NCBI GenBank assembly: GCA_025201705.1
Contig: MU616637.1
Span: 43,552 to 70,955 of the forward strand
DNA from: Dissophora ornata
Taxonomy: Eukaryota; Mortierellomycota; Mortierellomycetes; Mortierellales; Mortierellaceae
Direction: 5' to 3'
DNA: 27,404 bases
In this document: positions 9,368 through 20,000 of the stretch, in pieces
Position numbering within the stretch: position 1 is the stretch's first letter
How the letters are laid out: each line of letters begins with the position of its first letter
Made by a program: the position numbers and the translations under genes
The notes under the pieces: model-generated
What the model saw: only the letters and a program-made list of their open reading frames with translations
Told to the model about the DNA's origin: nothing
The model's database searches: none

Positions 9368-9775
9368 ATTTTAACCGGTCAAAAGTTAACCATGGTTAAG
9401 ACCAAATCCAACGTTGGTTAACTTGACCGACATATTTATTTGACCGACTGTTAACCGTCAGTGGTTAACTTATTCGGTCAATCACAGGATACCGGTTCAC
9501 CAGTCAAATGAGCGTCTCTCTCTCTCTCTCTCCACGTTGTTGCCGCCGGTGAACCGGTGAAGTTAACAATTAACCAGTTAACCAGTTAACCAATTAACCA
9601 ATTAACCAGTTAACCGGTGAAGTTAACCAATTAACCAGTTAACCGGTGAAGTTAACCAGTGAAGTTAACCAATTAACCAGTGAAGTTAACCAATTAACCA
9701 GTGAAGTTAACCAATTGACCAGTTAACTTCACTGGTTAAGCCACATGGAAACTATAAGTTAACCAGTTAAGTCTC
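9368..9775. repeat. GTTAACC/ACCGGT-rich repeat array with inverted units
   Basis: About 400 bp are dominated by TTAACC or its complement GGTTAA (about 23 occurrences by eye), many as the palindrome GTTAAC, mixed with ACCGGTGAAG units and a CT microsatellite at about 9514-9531. Spacing varies. Within it three copies of a 21-bp unit beginning CAGTGAAGTTAACC run in tandem at 9657-9719 (the third ends AATTGAC). At its end GTGAAGTTAAC faces GTTAACTTCAC across about ten bases. No coding frame is supported. It abuts the 5' end of the transposase relic. Confidence 0.85.
9657..9719 (+). repeat. 21-bp tandem repeat, three copies
   Basis: Units at 9657-9677, 9678-9698 and 9699-9719. The first two are identical and the third has one substitution (A to G) near its end. 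The most regular part of the array. Confidence 0.9.
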
Positions 9776-9976
9776 CAATGCCGAAGATAGCTTGCATCCT
9801 TGACACATTGACACCACTTCCGTTCGAGCCAACACGAGCTAGAGTTACTGCTATACAATGAATGTGGATGGTTCTATCATTTTATTTTATTTTGAAAGTG
9901 TTTGCACAACTTGGGCACAAATGTATAAACGCGTTTGGAAAACGCATTTGGGCAAAAAAAAAAAAAAAAAAAAAAA
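9776..9976. other. intergenic tract with 10-bp palindrome and long A-run
   Basis: No gene is seen. The perfect palindrome AAACGCGTTT is at 9927-9936, and the same ten bases occur at 7361-7370 on the other side of the transposon-like block. GCGTTT/AAACGC forms a hairpin at about 9931-9945, followed by ATTTGGGC. A run of about 22 A's (9955-9976) directly abuts the stop codon of the minus-strand F-box gene, so it is a T-run in that gene's 3' region. Confidence 0.6.
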
Positions 9977-11473
9977 TCAAGCGATTGAAACACCCAAGTA
10001 TTGATTTGATCGTAAAGAATGCGTCTCAGTCTCAATATGATGATTCCCAAGCAAGGTGTGGAGTTTCTTCGCGACGACAGGGTCAGGGTTCAGTCTACCT
10101 GTACCTGCAACCACGCGGAGCGCCTCCCAGTGGGTCAGCATCCACCGCACTTCCTCCTCACCAAGGTGTTGTTGTGTGGCCCCAAAATTCAGAACCCGAA
10201 GCCCCTTGAGGTTTGAAAGCACCCCTAGACCGCTCTGGAGTCGAAAATCCAACGGAATCCGACGCGATTCCTCGTCAAAAGGTGGAGGGCCGCCAGGACA
10301 AAGGACTCGAAGCCGACTCAAGGGACTGAGGCGATCAAAGACTTGTGGTTGAAGGTCCTCTTCACCGTCAAAGAATACTATCTCAACGGCCAAATGGACC
10401 AAGGAGAGACATGCCCATGGTCCCGCATCCACAATGTCATCTGCAAATATTACTGGGGCGTAAAACTCCTCCAGCAGGGGACATGAGACCAAGATCTGAA
10501 GCATGGTACTGCTATCTGCGTGGAAACAAACACCAAGGTCCACCATCCTCAGCGTACTAAAGTGGCGATGGATAGCTTTGGAGGCCAAGGGTCCGAAATA
10601 CACACCCAAAAGCGTTAGTTCTTCCGCCTGCCAAACACCCCCGAGCGCCAGAGCCACATCCGAGTCTTGTATATTGTGGCCAAGTTGGAGGCTTTTCAAA
10701 TTTGGCCAAGCACCGTTTGGGAACCGTGACGGATAGTCCTCCCAGAATACGTTGATCCCCTTCATTTCGACCTCCCAGCACAGCTCTTTGAGGAAAGGGC
10801 ATTGGACGATCATCCACAATTGTTCTGCGACATCCACTCCCACAAGCCGCTTCAATGCCAGTGTTTCCAGTCGAGGAAAGTTCAAGCGGTCGAAATCAAA
10901 TCCACCTCCAGACATGGACACGGAAGCCATAAAGAGCTTTTCCAATTTTTGGCAAGCTTGCCAGAACGCATGCACTGCAGTCTTGTCCGCTATCGACACC
11001 ATCCCCATCACCATAGTTTCGAGTAGAGGAAGTTCCCCTACAGCTGTCCAGAAATGTGCACCCGAGGGCATCTCCACCTTCACCAGAGCTATATCGACCA
11101 ATGAAGGATTAGCGGCAATGACCGCAGTTGGATGGTGGGCCTGCCGGAATAGATTGCACGCAGAGCCCTCGGTCGTGTGCAGCCACAGAGCCTGGAGTTT
11201 AGGATAGTGGAGCGCATAGCATTTATCAAAGTGGTCCTCAAATCTGAGGTGGACCACCAAGTCGCGGTGGCGCTCTATAGCTTCTGGAGAAGGTCCTCGG
11301 AGAAATTCGCCGGCGGGATTCCCGACGATCATGGCCTCTGTCCAGACAAAGGGAGCAAAGGTTTGATGCCAGGCCTTGCAAACTTGGAGGCATTGGACCT
11401 GATCGTAAATGTTAAGATATCGAGCGATACAGAGTCTTATCTCCGGCAAGTCGAGAGCGCGCAGTTTTTCCAT
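9977..11473 (-). CDS. F-box / leucine-rich repeat-like protein (copy 2), 498 aa
   Basis: One open frame of 498 codons. An F-box-like N-terminus (LRALDLPEIRLCIARYLNIYDQVQCLQVCKAWHQTFAPFVW in outline, residues 4-45) keeps the Leu-Pro, Cys..Val-Cys-Lys-Ala-Trp pattern. Irregular leucine-rich sequence follows. The conserved family ending includes LSLVHLAVEIVFFDGEEDLQP, FDRLSPLSRL, FRLQSGLGVLSNL and EEVRWMLTHWEAL. Probable role: substrate receptor in an SCF ubiquitin ligase, binding SKP1 through the F-box. Its leader contains a GGAATG-type nine-base repeat that is shared with the broken copy at 7050-7250. It is tandem with the F-box gene at 12275 (same strand, 801 bp apart). The substrate is unknown. 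Confidence 0.87.
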   Translation of the reverse strand: MEKLRALDLPEIRLCIARYLNIYDQVQCLQVCKAWHQTFAPFVWTEAMIVGNPAGEFLRGPSPEAIERHRDLVVHLRFEDHFDKCYALHYPKLQALWLHTTEGSACNLFRQAHHPTAVIAANPSLVDIALVKVEMPSGAHFWTAVGELPLLETMVMGMVSIADKTAVHAFWQACQKLEKLFMASVSMSGGGFDFDRLNFPRLETLALKRLVGVDVAEQLWMIVQCPFLKELCWEVEMKGINVFWEDYPSRFPNGAWPNLKSLQLGHNIQDSDVALALGGVWQAEELTLLGVYFGPLASKAIHRHFSTLRMVDLGVCFHADSSTMLQILVSCPLLEEFYAPVIFADDIVDAGPWACLSLVHLAVEIVFFDGEEDLQPQVFDRLSPLSRLRVLCPGGPPPFDEESRRIPLDFRLQSGLGVLSNLKGLRVLNFGATQQHLGEEEVRWMLTHWEALRVVAGTGRLNPDPVVAKKLHTLLGNHHIETETHSLRSNQYLGVSIA

Positions 11474-11524
11474 AGGGAGGCCAAAACAAGGAGCAACAGT
11501 TGAATGTTAACCAGCAGGGCGAGT

Positions 11525-11580
11525 GAATTGTCTCCGAGAGGAATAGGAGGAATGGGAGGAATGCGAGGAATGAGAAGAAT
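11525..11580. repeat. nine-base GGAAT-type repeat in the F-box copy 2 leader
   Basis: On the plus strand GAGAGGAATAGGAGGAATGGGAGGAATGCGAGGAATGAG gives about four units of AGGAATxxG. The same motif, shorter, occurs at about 7213-7242 in the truncated copy. It lies 50-110 bp upstream of the start codon on the minus strand, so it is probably in the 5' untranslated region, which is C/T-rich in the sense direction. Confidence 0.75.
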
Positions 11581-11801
11581 TCAGGATGCAGGCTGCGTAG
11601 TTCCACGGCGAGAGCCCAGTACATGGTGTGGCGAAAAGAGACGCGTTGAGAGCACAGTAGATTCTCTGTAAAGGGAAACTCCCAGGGCCTGGCCAAAAGG
11701 TTACCTTTACAGAGATATTTCTTTTATAGAATGACAGGCAAAAGTTCGCCTGCAGCGAGACCATTGTTCATCCCAGTAAATAACAAGCGCCCCGATACGC
11801 C

Positions 11802-12011
11802 ATGTCTTCTCAAGGACCCACTCGTGTTGCCGTGACCAACGAACAGCGCATCGCTCCTTGCCGTAAAAAGCAGAGCGACCATGGCTGGAGGAGAATCACT
11901 TTACGGTGATCTACGCAAAAAGCACGCCAAACGAAGACAGTCAAGTTCCCACTGTTGGAGGATACTCCAACGGAGTAACCAGATTTTGATGAGTGAACAC
12001 CTTATCAAAAC
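11802..12011 (+). pseudogene. remnant of a CENP-B-type helix-turn-helix protein (Tigger/pogo-like transposon N-terminus)
   Basis: ATG at 11802 begins a 35-codon frame: TRVAVTNEQRIAPCRKKQS, then a stop at 11907-11909. This resembles the start of CENP-B/Tigger DNA-binding domains. The next conserved pieces appear in other frames: YAKSTPNED (about 11914-11940), then QSSSHCWRILQRSNQILMSEHL (about 11938-12003), matching the 'TPN-QSTIS-RIL-RS' segment of that fold in order and spacing. Two frameshifts and a stop show decay. Nothing recognisable follows the A-run at 12012-12028. An unrelated chance match is possible, but the collinear order in three frames argues against it. Confidence 0.6.
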
Positions 12012-12274
12012 CAAAAAAAAAAAAAAAATGCTGCAGGCTACTCTCGATCTTACACAAGATGCAACTTTGACAATCCAACCGCACGCGACTATTTCCAACA
12101 GCCAGAACAGTTGCCGTAAAAATTTCCTCTGCACAAAGGAATATTACATGTGGTCGAGGACCAAAGGTCAGTTTTTTTTGAATAGTTTCCTTTATCAAAA
12201 AGTCCCCACACTTTGGGGCCGACAGAGTTGTTTCTTTAATGAAGAGTTTTTTTTCTCCTTTACACAGATTTCAT
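12012..12274. other. intergenic, no gene recognised
   Basis: Begins with an A-run (about 12013-12028) and contains T-runs at about 12172-12179 and 12249-12255. Frames are short and without motifs. It is downstream (3') of F-box copy 3 and may include its polyadenylation region, and it may hold unrecognised debris of the preceding transposon remnant. Confidence 0.4.
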
Positions 12275-13705
12275 CTATAGAGAGTCTATTGTGTAGAGAC
12301 TCAAGTCGTAATACGACGAGAGCAACATAATCTCCAGGGCTTCACCCACTGTCGGATCCATATTCAAGGCCCCACCAACCTCCTCAAGTTGTCTCCAATG
12401 CACTTGCATCCACCGGATATCCTCTTTGTCCAGCGCCTGTCTTGTCCCGGTCACGTTGAGATGCCTCATCTCCCTCAGCCTCGACAAAGCCCCCAAACCG
12501 GACTGCAATCGAAGGTCCAGCGAGTATTGAAACTGAAGCCGCTCAAGCAATACACCATGACCCACAGTCAAATGCTGCAGCCGCGTCAAATCAGAGAGTC
12601 GTTTAAAGACCAGTGGTTGAAGATCCTCTTCCCATTCATCAAACACGATGCCGACAGCCAGTTTTCGCAACGAGAGACAACTCCAGGGTTTCCCATCGAC
12701 AATATCCTTAGCCTGGACTCTGAAGCCGCGAAACGCCTCTAGAGCAGGACAGGAGGTCAGGATCTCTACAACCTTGGGGCTCTCCAATGCATGGCAATTC
12801 GGGAAATCCAGGGACCGTAGACCGTCAAAATGGCGCCTGAGAGCACTGAACCCAAGATCTTGGAGGGAAGAGCTAGCGAACATGAGCTTTATGGGTTGTT
12901 GCGGCATCGACTCTAATATCGCACCCACATGCCCGTCCCGGATGGCATCTTGGATATAGAGCTTCTGAAGACTTGGCCACGTCCCACAGGCGATTTTCTC
13001 CGAGAACGACTCCCAAATAGTCGTTTGAGTCCACGTATCCTTGCCGGATTTCCACGTCAGCTCCTCCAGTGCTGGGAAAAGGCATAAAAGACCGATTTGT
13101 TCTTCTGCTGAGGCTTCCGTGCTAGTGTCCAGTTTCAGGACACGCATTCGAGGGAACCGGATGCCGTCTGGAACTAATCGACTTCCCATGACCATGGTAT
13201 CAAGCTCAAGCTCTTTCAGTGGCAGACAAGCGGTCCAGAAGGCACTTTTGACATCGAAGCCAAACATGACTCCAGAGCCGACAGACAACGATTCCAGACG
13301 GGGTAATGCGGCGGAAAGGGCGTTCCAGAAGGTTGAAGAAAAATGCGCTCCGTTATTGTACAGCCGCAAATGGACGATCGAGGGGTTCATTGTGATCACA
13401 GTAGAGCGTCTGTATTGGGAGAGAGTGACACTGACTAGGTTTGGGAACTCGATATTGAGCTGCTCCTCGGCTATGTCCTCCGCATCAAGCTTCAGGACCA
13501 GTTCACGATGGCGCTCCAGAACCTCTGGCAGCGGGCCTTTTAGAATGACGCCGTCCGGATTGCTTTTGATAGAGACTTCCTCCCAGACAGCGGGTAGAAA
13601 TGATCGATACCAGGCCTTGCAGACATAAGCACATCGGACATGATCGCGTCTCTTGAGATAAGGAGCGACCTCAAGTGCTATATCTGGCAAGTCGAGAGGG
13701 TTCAT
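12275..13705 (-). CDS. F-box / leucine-rich repeat-like protein (copy 3), 476 aa
   Basis: One uninterrupted frame of 476 codons. The N-terminal F-box (MNPLDLPDIALEVAPYLKRR, then VRCAYVCKAWYRSFLPAVWEE, residues 1-45) matches the other copies. The next part (SNPDGVILKGPLPEVLERHRELV) parallels SNPAGEFLRGPSPEAIERHRDLV-type sequence of copy 2. The middle is irregular leucine-rich sequence. The end has the family blocks CLSLRKLAVGIVFDEWEEDLQP, FKRLSDLTRLQHL, LRLQSGLGALSRL and IRWMQVHWRQLEEV. Probably an SCF substrate receptor; substrate unknown. The last dozen residues differ from the other copies. Confidence 0.87.
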   Translation of the reverse strand: MNPLDLPDIALEVAPYLKRRDHVRCAYVCKAWYRSFLPAVWEEVSIKSNPDGVILKGPLPEVLERHRELVLKLDAEDIAEEQLNIEFPNLVSVTLSQYRRSTVITMNPSIVHLRLYNNGAHFSSTFWNALSAALPRLESLSVGSGVMFGFDVKSAFWTACLPLKELELDTMVMGSRLVPDGIRFPRMRVLKLDTSTEASAEEQIGLLCLFPALEELTWKSGKDTWTQTTIWESFSEKIACGTWPSLQKLYIQDAIRDGHVGAILESMPQQPIKLMFASSSLQDLGFSALRRHFDGLRSLDFPNCHALESPKVVEILTSCPALEAFRGFRVQAKDIVDGKPWSCLSLRKLAVGIVFDEWEEDLQPLVFKRLSDLTRLQHLTVGHGVLLERLQFQYSLDLRLQSGLGALSRLREMRHLNVTGTRQALDKEDIRWMQVHWRQLEEVGGALNMDPTVGEALEIMLLSSYYDLSLYTIDSL

Positions 13706-14084
13706 TGAAAAATGGCGGGGGGTTGTTTTTTATTCGCCGGAAACGGGGATAGGGCGGAGGCAGCGTCTGGGTGCTTGTGAGGAATGAACGAGTGGAATGA
13801 AATGTAGAATGAGACGAAAGCGATGAAAACGAAAGCGATGGAGACGAATGAAGAACTTGGACCGCCTGGACCTTCTGACTCAGAATAGGGGATGCTTAAC
13901 AAAGCAGGGTTCTCTTTTTTTTTTTATTTTGAAAAATGGTATTACAACGATATGTTTATGAAAGTGGTATGGATGGATGGTATCGGGTTTTTCTTGGTTT
14001 CTAGAGTTGTTATGTCATTCATGGAACATCTTTGTCTGCAGGAAAACGAAACGGGGAAAGGGAAGAGTTATGCGAACCAAAAGG
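13706..14084. promoter_or_regulatory. F-box copy 3 promoter / kinesin 3' flank
   Basis: 379 bp between the F-box start codon and the kinesin stop, both on the minus strand, so it holds the kinesin 3' untranslated region and then the F-box promoter. It includes a degenerate GACGAAAGCGATG-type direct repeat at about 13812-13846 and a T-run at about 13914-13924. No separate gene is supported. Confidence 0.45.
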
Positions 14085-17000
14085 TTACTTCCCCTGTGGG
14101 ATTTGAGAGACGTCAAAGAACTGGTCTAGATGCTTCAACCACGAACGCATCTCGTCTCGGCTGGGAGCCTGCATCATGTACGCGTTGCTTGACGTATAGA
14201 TGGCAAACACGAACTGTTTCTGTAGAGAGAAAAGGGGGGAAGAGATCGGTTATTTACAAAGCCCATGCACAAAATACGTCACGCCAGAGACAATAATAGC
14301 GAGGAAAAAAAAAAAGTTACCTCCAGCATTTTTTCAAGGTCCTCCGTGTAGTCGACTCTGGCATGGGTCAAGTTTACAACTCCAAGCTCGTTTGTCTCTG
14401 AAGAATCGGTATAAATGTACATGTACGGTCGTCGGATAACGAGCCAGCGTCTGACCCAAGCTTTATGTTGGTCCTCGGGGTAATTGAGGTATCCTTTCAT
14501 GGAGATATTGTCACTAAAATAGTAGATGTCAAGTCAGCGCATTGAACAAAAACAGCAGTGGCAGTCCATGTTTGTATCAAACAAACTTACCTCTTAGTCA
14601 CTAATTTCACTTCTGACTGCAGTTTTGGTGAGGGCCGGGGCTGCTTAATCACTTCAGGGTTATCGGTGTCCAGCGAGGGAGGGGTTTGACTGATCACAAC
14701 CTTTTCAACGAACGCGTATCAGATCGAGAATCATCAGTACTCTAGAACATTGATCAGTGCACACCTCACTCGAAAAAAGTCGGCTATTACATACCTCTTC
14801 CAATGAAATGCGCTTGACGCGCCACAAATCAACCACTTTCTGCAGCAACTTTCGTTTCCGTTCATCCATTTCCATAACGTCGCTTCCTTCCATCTCCGTC
14901 TCCAAAGAGTTACTGGTGGATTCTGCTGACGACTTCCAATGTTTGCCACCATCCTCCACTTGAAGCCACTGCTTCGTCCTCTCAACCTCCTCGCGCTTGT
15001 GAATATTTTCTTGTGTCACCCTGAACTCATTAACGAGTGACACGCCTCGTGGTCTCCAAACATCTGTCAAAAGCTCTTCTCCGCGGACATACTTTCCAGC
15101 AGTATTCATACGCCACAGCTCCGAGGCCTTTTTCGCAACAATAGGTCTTAACACCAGCAGGAACAGTCCGCTGGATTTCTTCAAGACCTTTGTGCTAGAC
15201 TGTTGCAAGAATGAAGGCATAAGCCTGTATGGCGCATGAGACGTGGCTCGCGCCTCACGACCCTGCATCTGGGCTGCAATATCCATCCGGAAGCAAACAG
15301 GATCCATACAGCGCTCCGCTTCCACAAACCACGTCAGTGAGAGCAGGATGCGTGTGTTCGCGGCTGTCACCCTGTTCAAGAATAGTGACTCGTGCAATGT
15401 ACTGTCCCAAGATGCTTGTACAACCACAAGACTGGTGCCATCAGCGGGGTATTCAACTTTCTGCCCAGGTACAATACTGAGCGATACATCTTCACGAGGC
15501 GAGGATTCAGTGATCCCACATTTGTTGTCAAGGAGTCGCACTCGTCCAACACGGATCCCTGAGACACGACTCCACGCAAACCGTCGGCCTGATGTGTGTG
15601 ACAGTGTCAAAACAATGCGCCGTTGTAGTCCTTGTCGAAGTTGAAAAGACCCCGTGTCGACCGTCGATTTTGAGACCACTTGGACAGGCACATACTCGCC
15701 AGAGGGTGCTAGCTCACACACCTGGATGTGGGCTAGGACATCGTGCTGCTCTTCCATCATCAGCTCTTCCTCCGATCGACGCTCTGCAAGAGAAGGGCCA
15801 GGGCTGCCAACAGCATTTAGACCATGCCCGTTTCGTACCGAAGATTTTCCATTGATTAGCAGAGGTTTGCTGGGTGCAGGGCCTTGATGAGTTTCCTCTT
15901 GATCCATGTCCCACTTCTCCCATGTGGTTAGAGTCGTCGCGGTTGCTTCACCAAACACCTCGAAATGCAGGGAACCATTCAGGAGAACATCTTGAATGGG
16001 TTGGGTGACGAGCATAGACAGTGTCTGCGAGAATCCGAAAAATATGGGGTCGTCCTCAAATCCACTCACAGCGTCGGTGGCAAACAGCTCATCGCCGGGT
16101 ATTGCTCCGAGCACGTGCGATCCTGTGGCATTCTTGCCAGCACCTGTAAAGTTGGACGATCGGAACTGAGCGTGAACGTGGGTGTATTGCTTCTCAGAAA
16201 GTCCTTCAATAGCCGCGAGCGAGACCTCGAACCTGACTTTATCGCCAACCTTCACCTGAGCCGATGGTACTGGCTTTATTTGCTCGTTTCCACCTTGGTT
16301 TCCATTAAGCTCGTTGTGAAGACTTCCTCCGCTCGTACGGTCAAGCAGCAATGACTGCGATGACTCCAAGGCAGCCATGTCTTGCCTGCGGTCGTGGCTC
16401 AGCGGGGTGATCGCTATCCTGGCATGGCCCATCACGCGCCCAGTCGTTCTGCAAAGAATCGGTACGACCGACTCTTTAAATTGCATTCTAGCCAGATTTT
16501 GCAAAGACGTCGAAGCACTTCCAATAAAGGTGAATCTTCGTGCTGGGGTTTCGTAGAACGGATCTTCCGTATTGAAGTGTTTCCGGTATTGAGGTCGGTC
16601 CGCAAAGTTGTAGAGGCTCCGCATCCGATGAAGCATGACCTTGAGCTTTTCCAAAGACCAGACATAGATCGCATTGTGCTTATTGTCGATGACTTTGACG
16701 CCTACACAAGGCCGCTCGAGGTTATAGAGTGATGTGTCTTCGTCGCCGTGAAATTGTGAAATCCCTGAAGTTGATTCCAACTTTGACTCTGGATTTCCTA
16801 AGGGTCCAGCTTCTATGATTGTAAACTGATAAACAACTTTTTTGGAGAGTTCGCGACTGATGATGTTGGCCTCCTTGACCAGAACGGCATTTTTGAGAAT
16901 AACCTCTGCCATCTGGATTTTTCTATGCTCCTTCCAGCGCACCAGAGTTTTGTGAATCAACTCAAGCTCGTGGTCCGTGTAAGACGGCAACAAATCCTCA

Positions 17001-20000
17001 TTGAGCTCCGCGTTGTCCAGATTACTGCTTGTCATGTTCTTTAGTGTCATGTGCTTCATCTTTTCCTCAAACTGCTCCCGTTGTTCCTCCAGTTTCGCCA
17101 TCAGATCTTCCTGCGCCTGTTTAAGCCTCTCTTCCATCCGCGCCTTCTCCGCCAACAACTCGTCTGATTTGGCCTCAGCTGCAGACAGGTCGTCAATCTT
17201 GGCCTCATACTCCATTCGCTGTTGGTTCATTTGCTGTACCTCCTCTTCGGCAAGCCTGAGCTTCTCCCGTAGCGCCAGGGCAGAGGACTCTAGCGGAGGT
17301 ATGGGACTCTCCCTTTCATCTTCCTCGACTGCCGCGTATTCTCCATGCCACCTGTCTATCGCTGAGAGCCTCGAGGACCTGGACTCTGTGTCGTCGTCGA
17401 TGTATGATCCCCCGCGACTTTCTGGCCTCGAGCTTTTGCGCATGTATCTAATCTTGGAGATACTGTCAAACAGCACGTCTAAATCCTGGTCCTTTAGATT
17501 ATGGATACTAGATTCTGAAATCATATGGGCGTGAGCAACGGCCTCCTTGCGTGCATAATTCCAGTCAACGAACTCTGACCGCACAGAAGCGGAAGAAATT
17601 GGTGAGTCGGGCCTATCTTCAGGCCGGTCGTCTTCCATGCTGTTAGAATGATGCCCCTTGGGGACCGGGGATGAGACGGAACTCGATGTTGCAGTACTTT
17701 GTTGTTGCAGATCTCTTTCCTTTCGCACCTCCTCTGGATGGTTGAACCGGAATACGTGATAGTCGCCCAAGATGACTCGGAATCCAGAGCGCAGTCTCTT
17801 TGGTTTATCGATCCTCAAGCCATTAACCATGGTCATGGACGAACTACCGGGGTATATGGTGACGACAGAATCGTTGTTTTCAAAGTAACAGTGCTGATCG
17901 AGGATTTTCGTTCCCGAGAGTCGGATATCTGTTGTGCCAGATGATTCCGGCCGGCCAACATGAGTTTTGCCTGGTTTGAGTTGGTATACCAGGCACTCTG
18001 ACATCAGCGGATCCTCATTCAGGTTGACCAAATGAGGCATCTTTTTTGGTGTATGCACGCCGATGTGTCCCTTTTCAACCGAGATTCCAAGCTCCTCCAG
18101 CGTCCTCTCTCGCTCGAGTTGTATCTCCTGGGTCTTCCTTAGCTTCTCCTCCCATGTTTCATTGAGTTCAGACATAATCTTTTCTGATGCCTGAACCTCA
18201 TCCTGCAGTTGCTCCCTCGTGAGTGTCCTGGAGGCACCGTGCAGGTCGACAATTGTCACTAACGCGTTTGGAGCAGCCATGTTTGGGCCCGTCTGTAGGG
18301 GATCGTAGACTCCTAATTTCGAGCGCAGCTCTTCCAGCTCTTCCTTGAGTTCACGAATAAATTTGGCATTCGGATCCTCATTGACGACCGCCTTGTTCTT
18401 GATCCGCTTGGCTTGGTCTGCATAGCGAAGAGTGCTAAGTGTCTCATCGTAGTTTACATCAGCGGGTGAAAGTGCAGCGATGATGGTCGTTTTGGAATTT
18501 CCACCGAGGCAATCTTTCAAAAGCCATGTCAAGACCTATTTTACGCGTAAACGATATTAGTAAGGAAAAGAAGCAATGACGAAATGAGGCATACATGTCG
18601 CGTATAGACTTTCAGTCAATAACCTACAGAGTCACGATATGGCACAAACACCTCGGGCGCCTTCTTGGCGCCTTTCTTGAGTACCGGTGTACTGGAGGCA
18701 TCTGCCAAGGCTGAGATAACCTTCCCCAAAGTGGTGAGTGACTTGTTGATGTTTGCACCCTCTTTCAGACGCGCACCTGTCGCTCCAGTTGAGTTTGCTC
18801 TTTCGCTTCCTGCAAGATCCACAAGACTAAGAAAAATGTAGAAAATTCAGCACTTTATGCCGTAAAACGACAACCTAACGTCAAAAATACGAGAGCAGGT
18901 ATTCGTACCAAATCCTTGACACTTTCTCCGTTTCCAACTTCGTCTCAATATCGTATCTCTTTTGCGTCAGTAGAACTGTAAAGACTGCATGCGATCGACT
19001 TGATGTCTCATTCATGTTTGTGGCAGCGACAGTTCGGGCCTATAAAACAACGCAAAAGAACAGTCAGCCATGTGAAAAGCCCAAGCTCTCAAAGTTGGGA
19101 CCAGGCAGGTCGTGGACTCTATACCTTGTTGCCTTCATCCATCAGATTCTCAATGTCCTGAAATGACGTAACAATAAGCTTTGACAAATCCTCGACATAG
19201 GGTCCCAGAGACGGATGTTCGCGAACTTTTAGATGGCCTTTGTTCTTTGGGTTCAATAGATCCCGCACTCGTTCACAATAGATCTCCATGTACGAGACCT
19301 CGACTCTATAACTCAGAGTAGGATCCTTGTTGGCCTCTACCCGTCGAAACAGTTCGTGGCAGGAGAGGGGTATAATGCCACGTTCTTCACCATATCCCAT
19401 CTAATTCGATTCCGTTAAAGCAAAAAGGCGCGACTGTCAGCGGTTTGTCCTAGTGTTTGCTGAAATATGGATACTATAATATCGCCGGCGAGCGTTCAGG
19501 TCCTGGTCCTGCACGTGTGATATCTTTCTAAAAAGACGTACCATTGAATATGATTTGCCGCTTCCAGTCTGTCCATCTGTCAGTGAATAGGAAAATAAAC
19601 AGGGTATGAATAAAAGTCAATTGATGACGGCACATTAGAAGGCATCCAATAGTAGTCAGTGGTTCTAGCGATCCTCCAAGCATCTCCTGGCTCGTTCAGA
19701 ACTTACATGCCACAATACATGTGTTGTATCCGTTAAAAGAATGGTTCAAAAGCTCTACGCCCAAATCATCGTAAAGCCTCTGCTGGCCTGCATAATTGGT
19801 ATCCTTCTTGTCAACGGACCAATATGAATGATCGAATGAGAAAGATTTGGTGCCGCCTTCGGGTGCGTCTGGTTTGGTGATGGTCGTCATATTGCCATCC
19901 ATTCGGATAATGCATTCCGCCTTTTTGTTGACCTCTAAAGAGGGGGGTTCCATCCCATCAGACAAGAGGTAAATGGGTCAGTTGATATCTTTGGGAGGAA

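Noticed and set aside
9540..9720. Regularly repeated units suggestive of a CRISPR-like array.
   Set aside because: Units are contiguous and of variable short period without unique spacers, and the host is eukaryotic. It is a satellite-type repeat.
14705..14794. The long kinesin frame reads through to 14705, giving a different C-terminus.
   Set aside because: A GTATGT donor directly after ...RISLEE at 14795 and the following exons, which give a complete PH domain, show that these codons are intronic.
19935..19965. ATG at 19963-19965 as kinesin start.
   Set aside because: It lies in intron 1. The true N-terminus [20 protein letters not shown] is at 20098-20041 and joins in frame at 19934.
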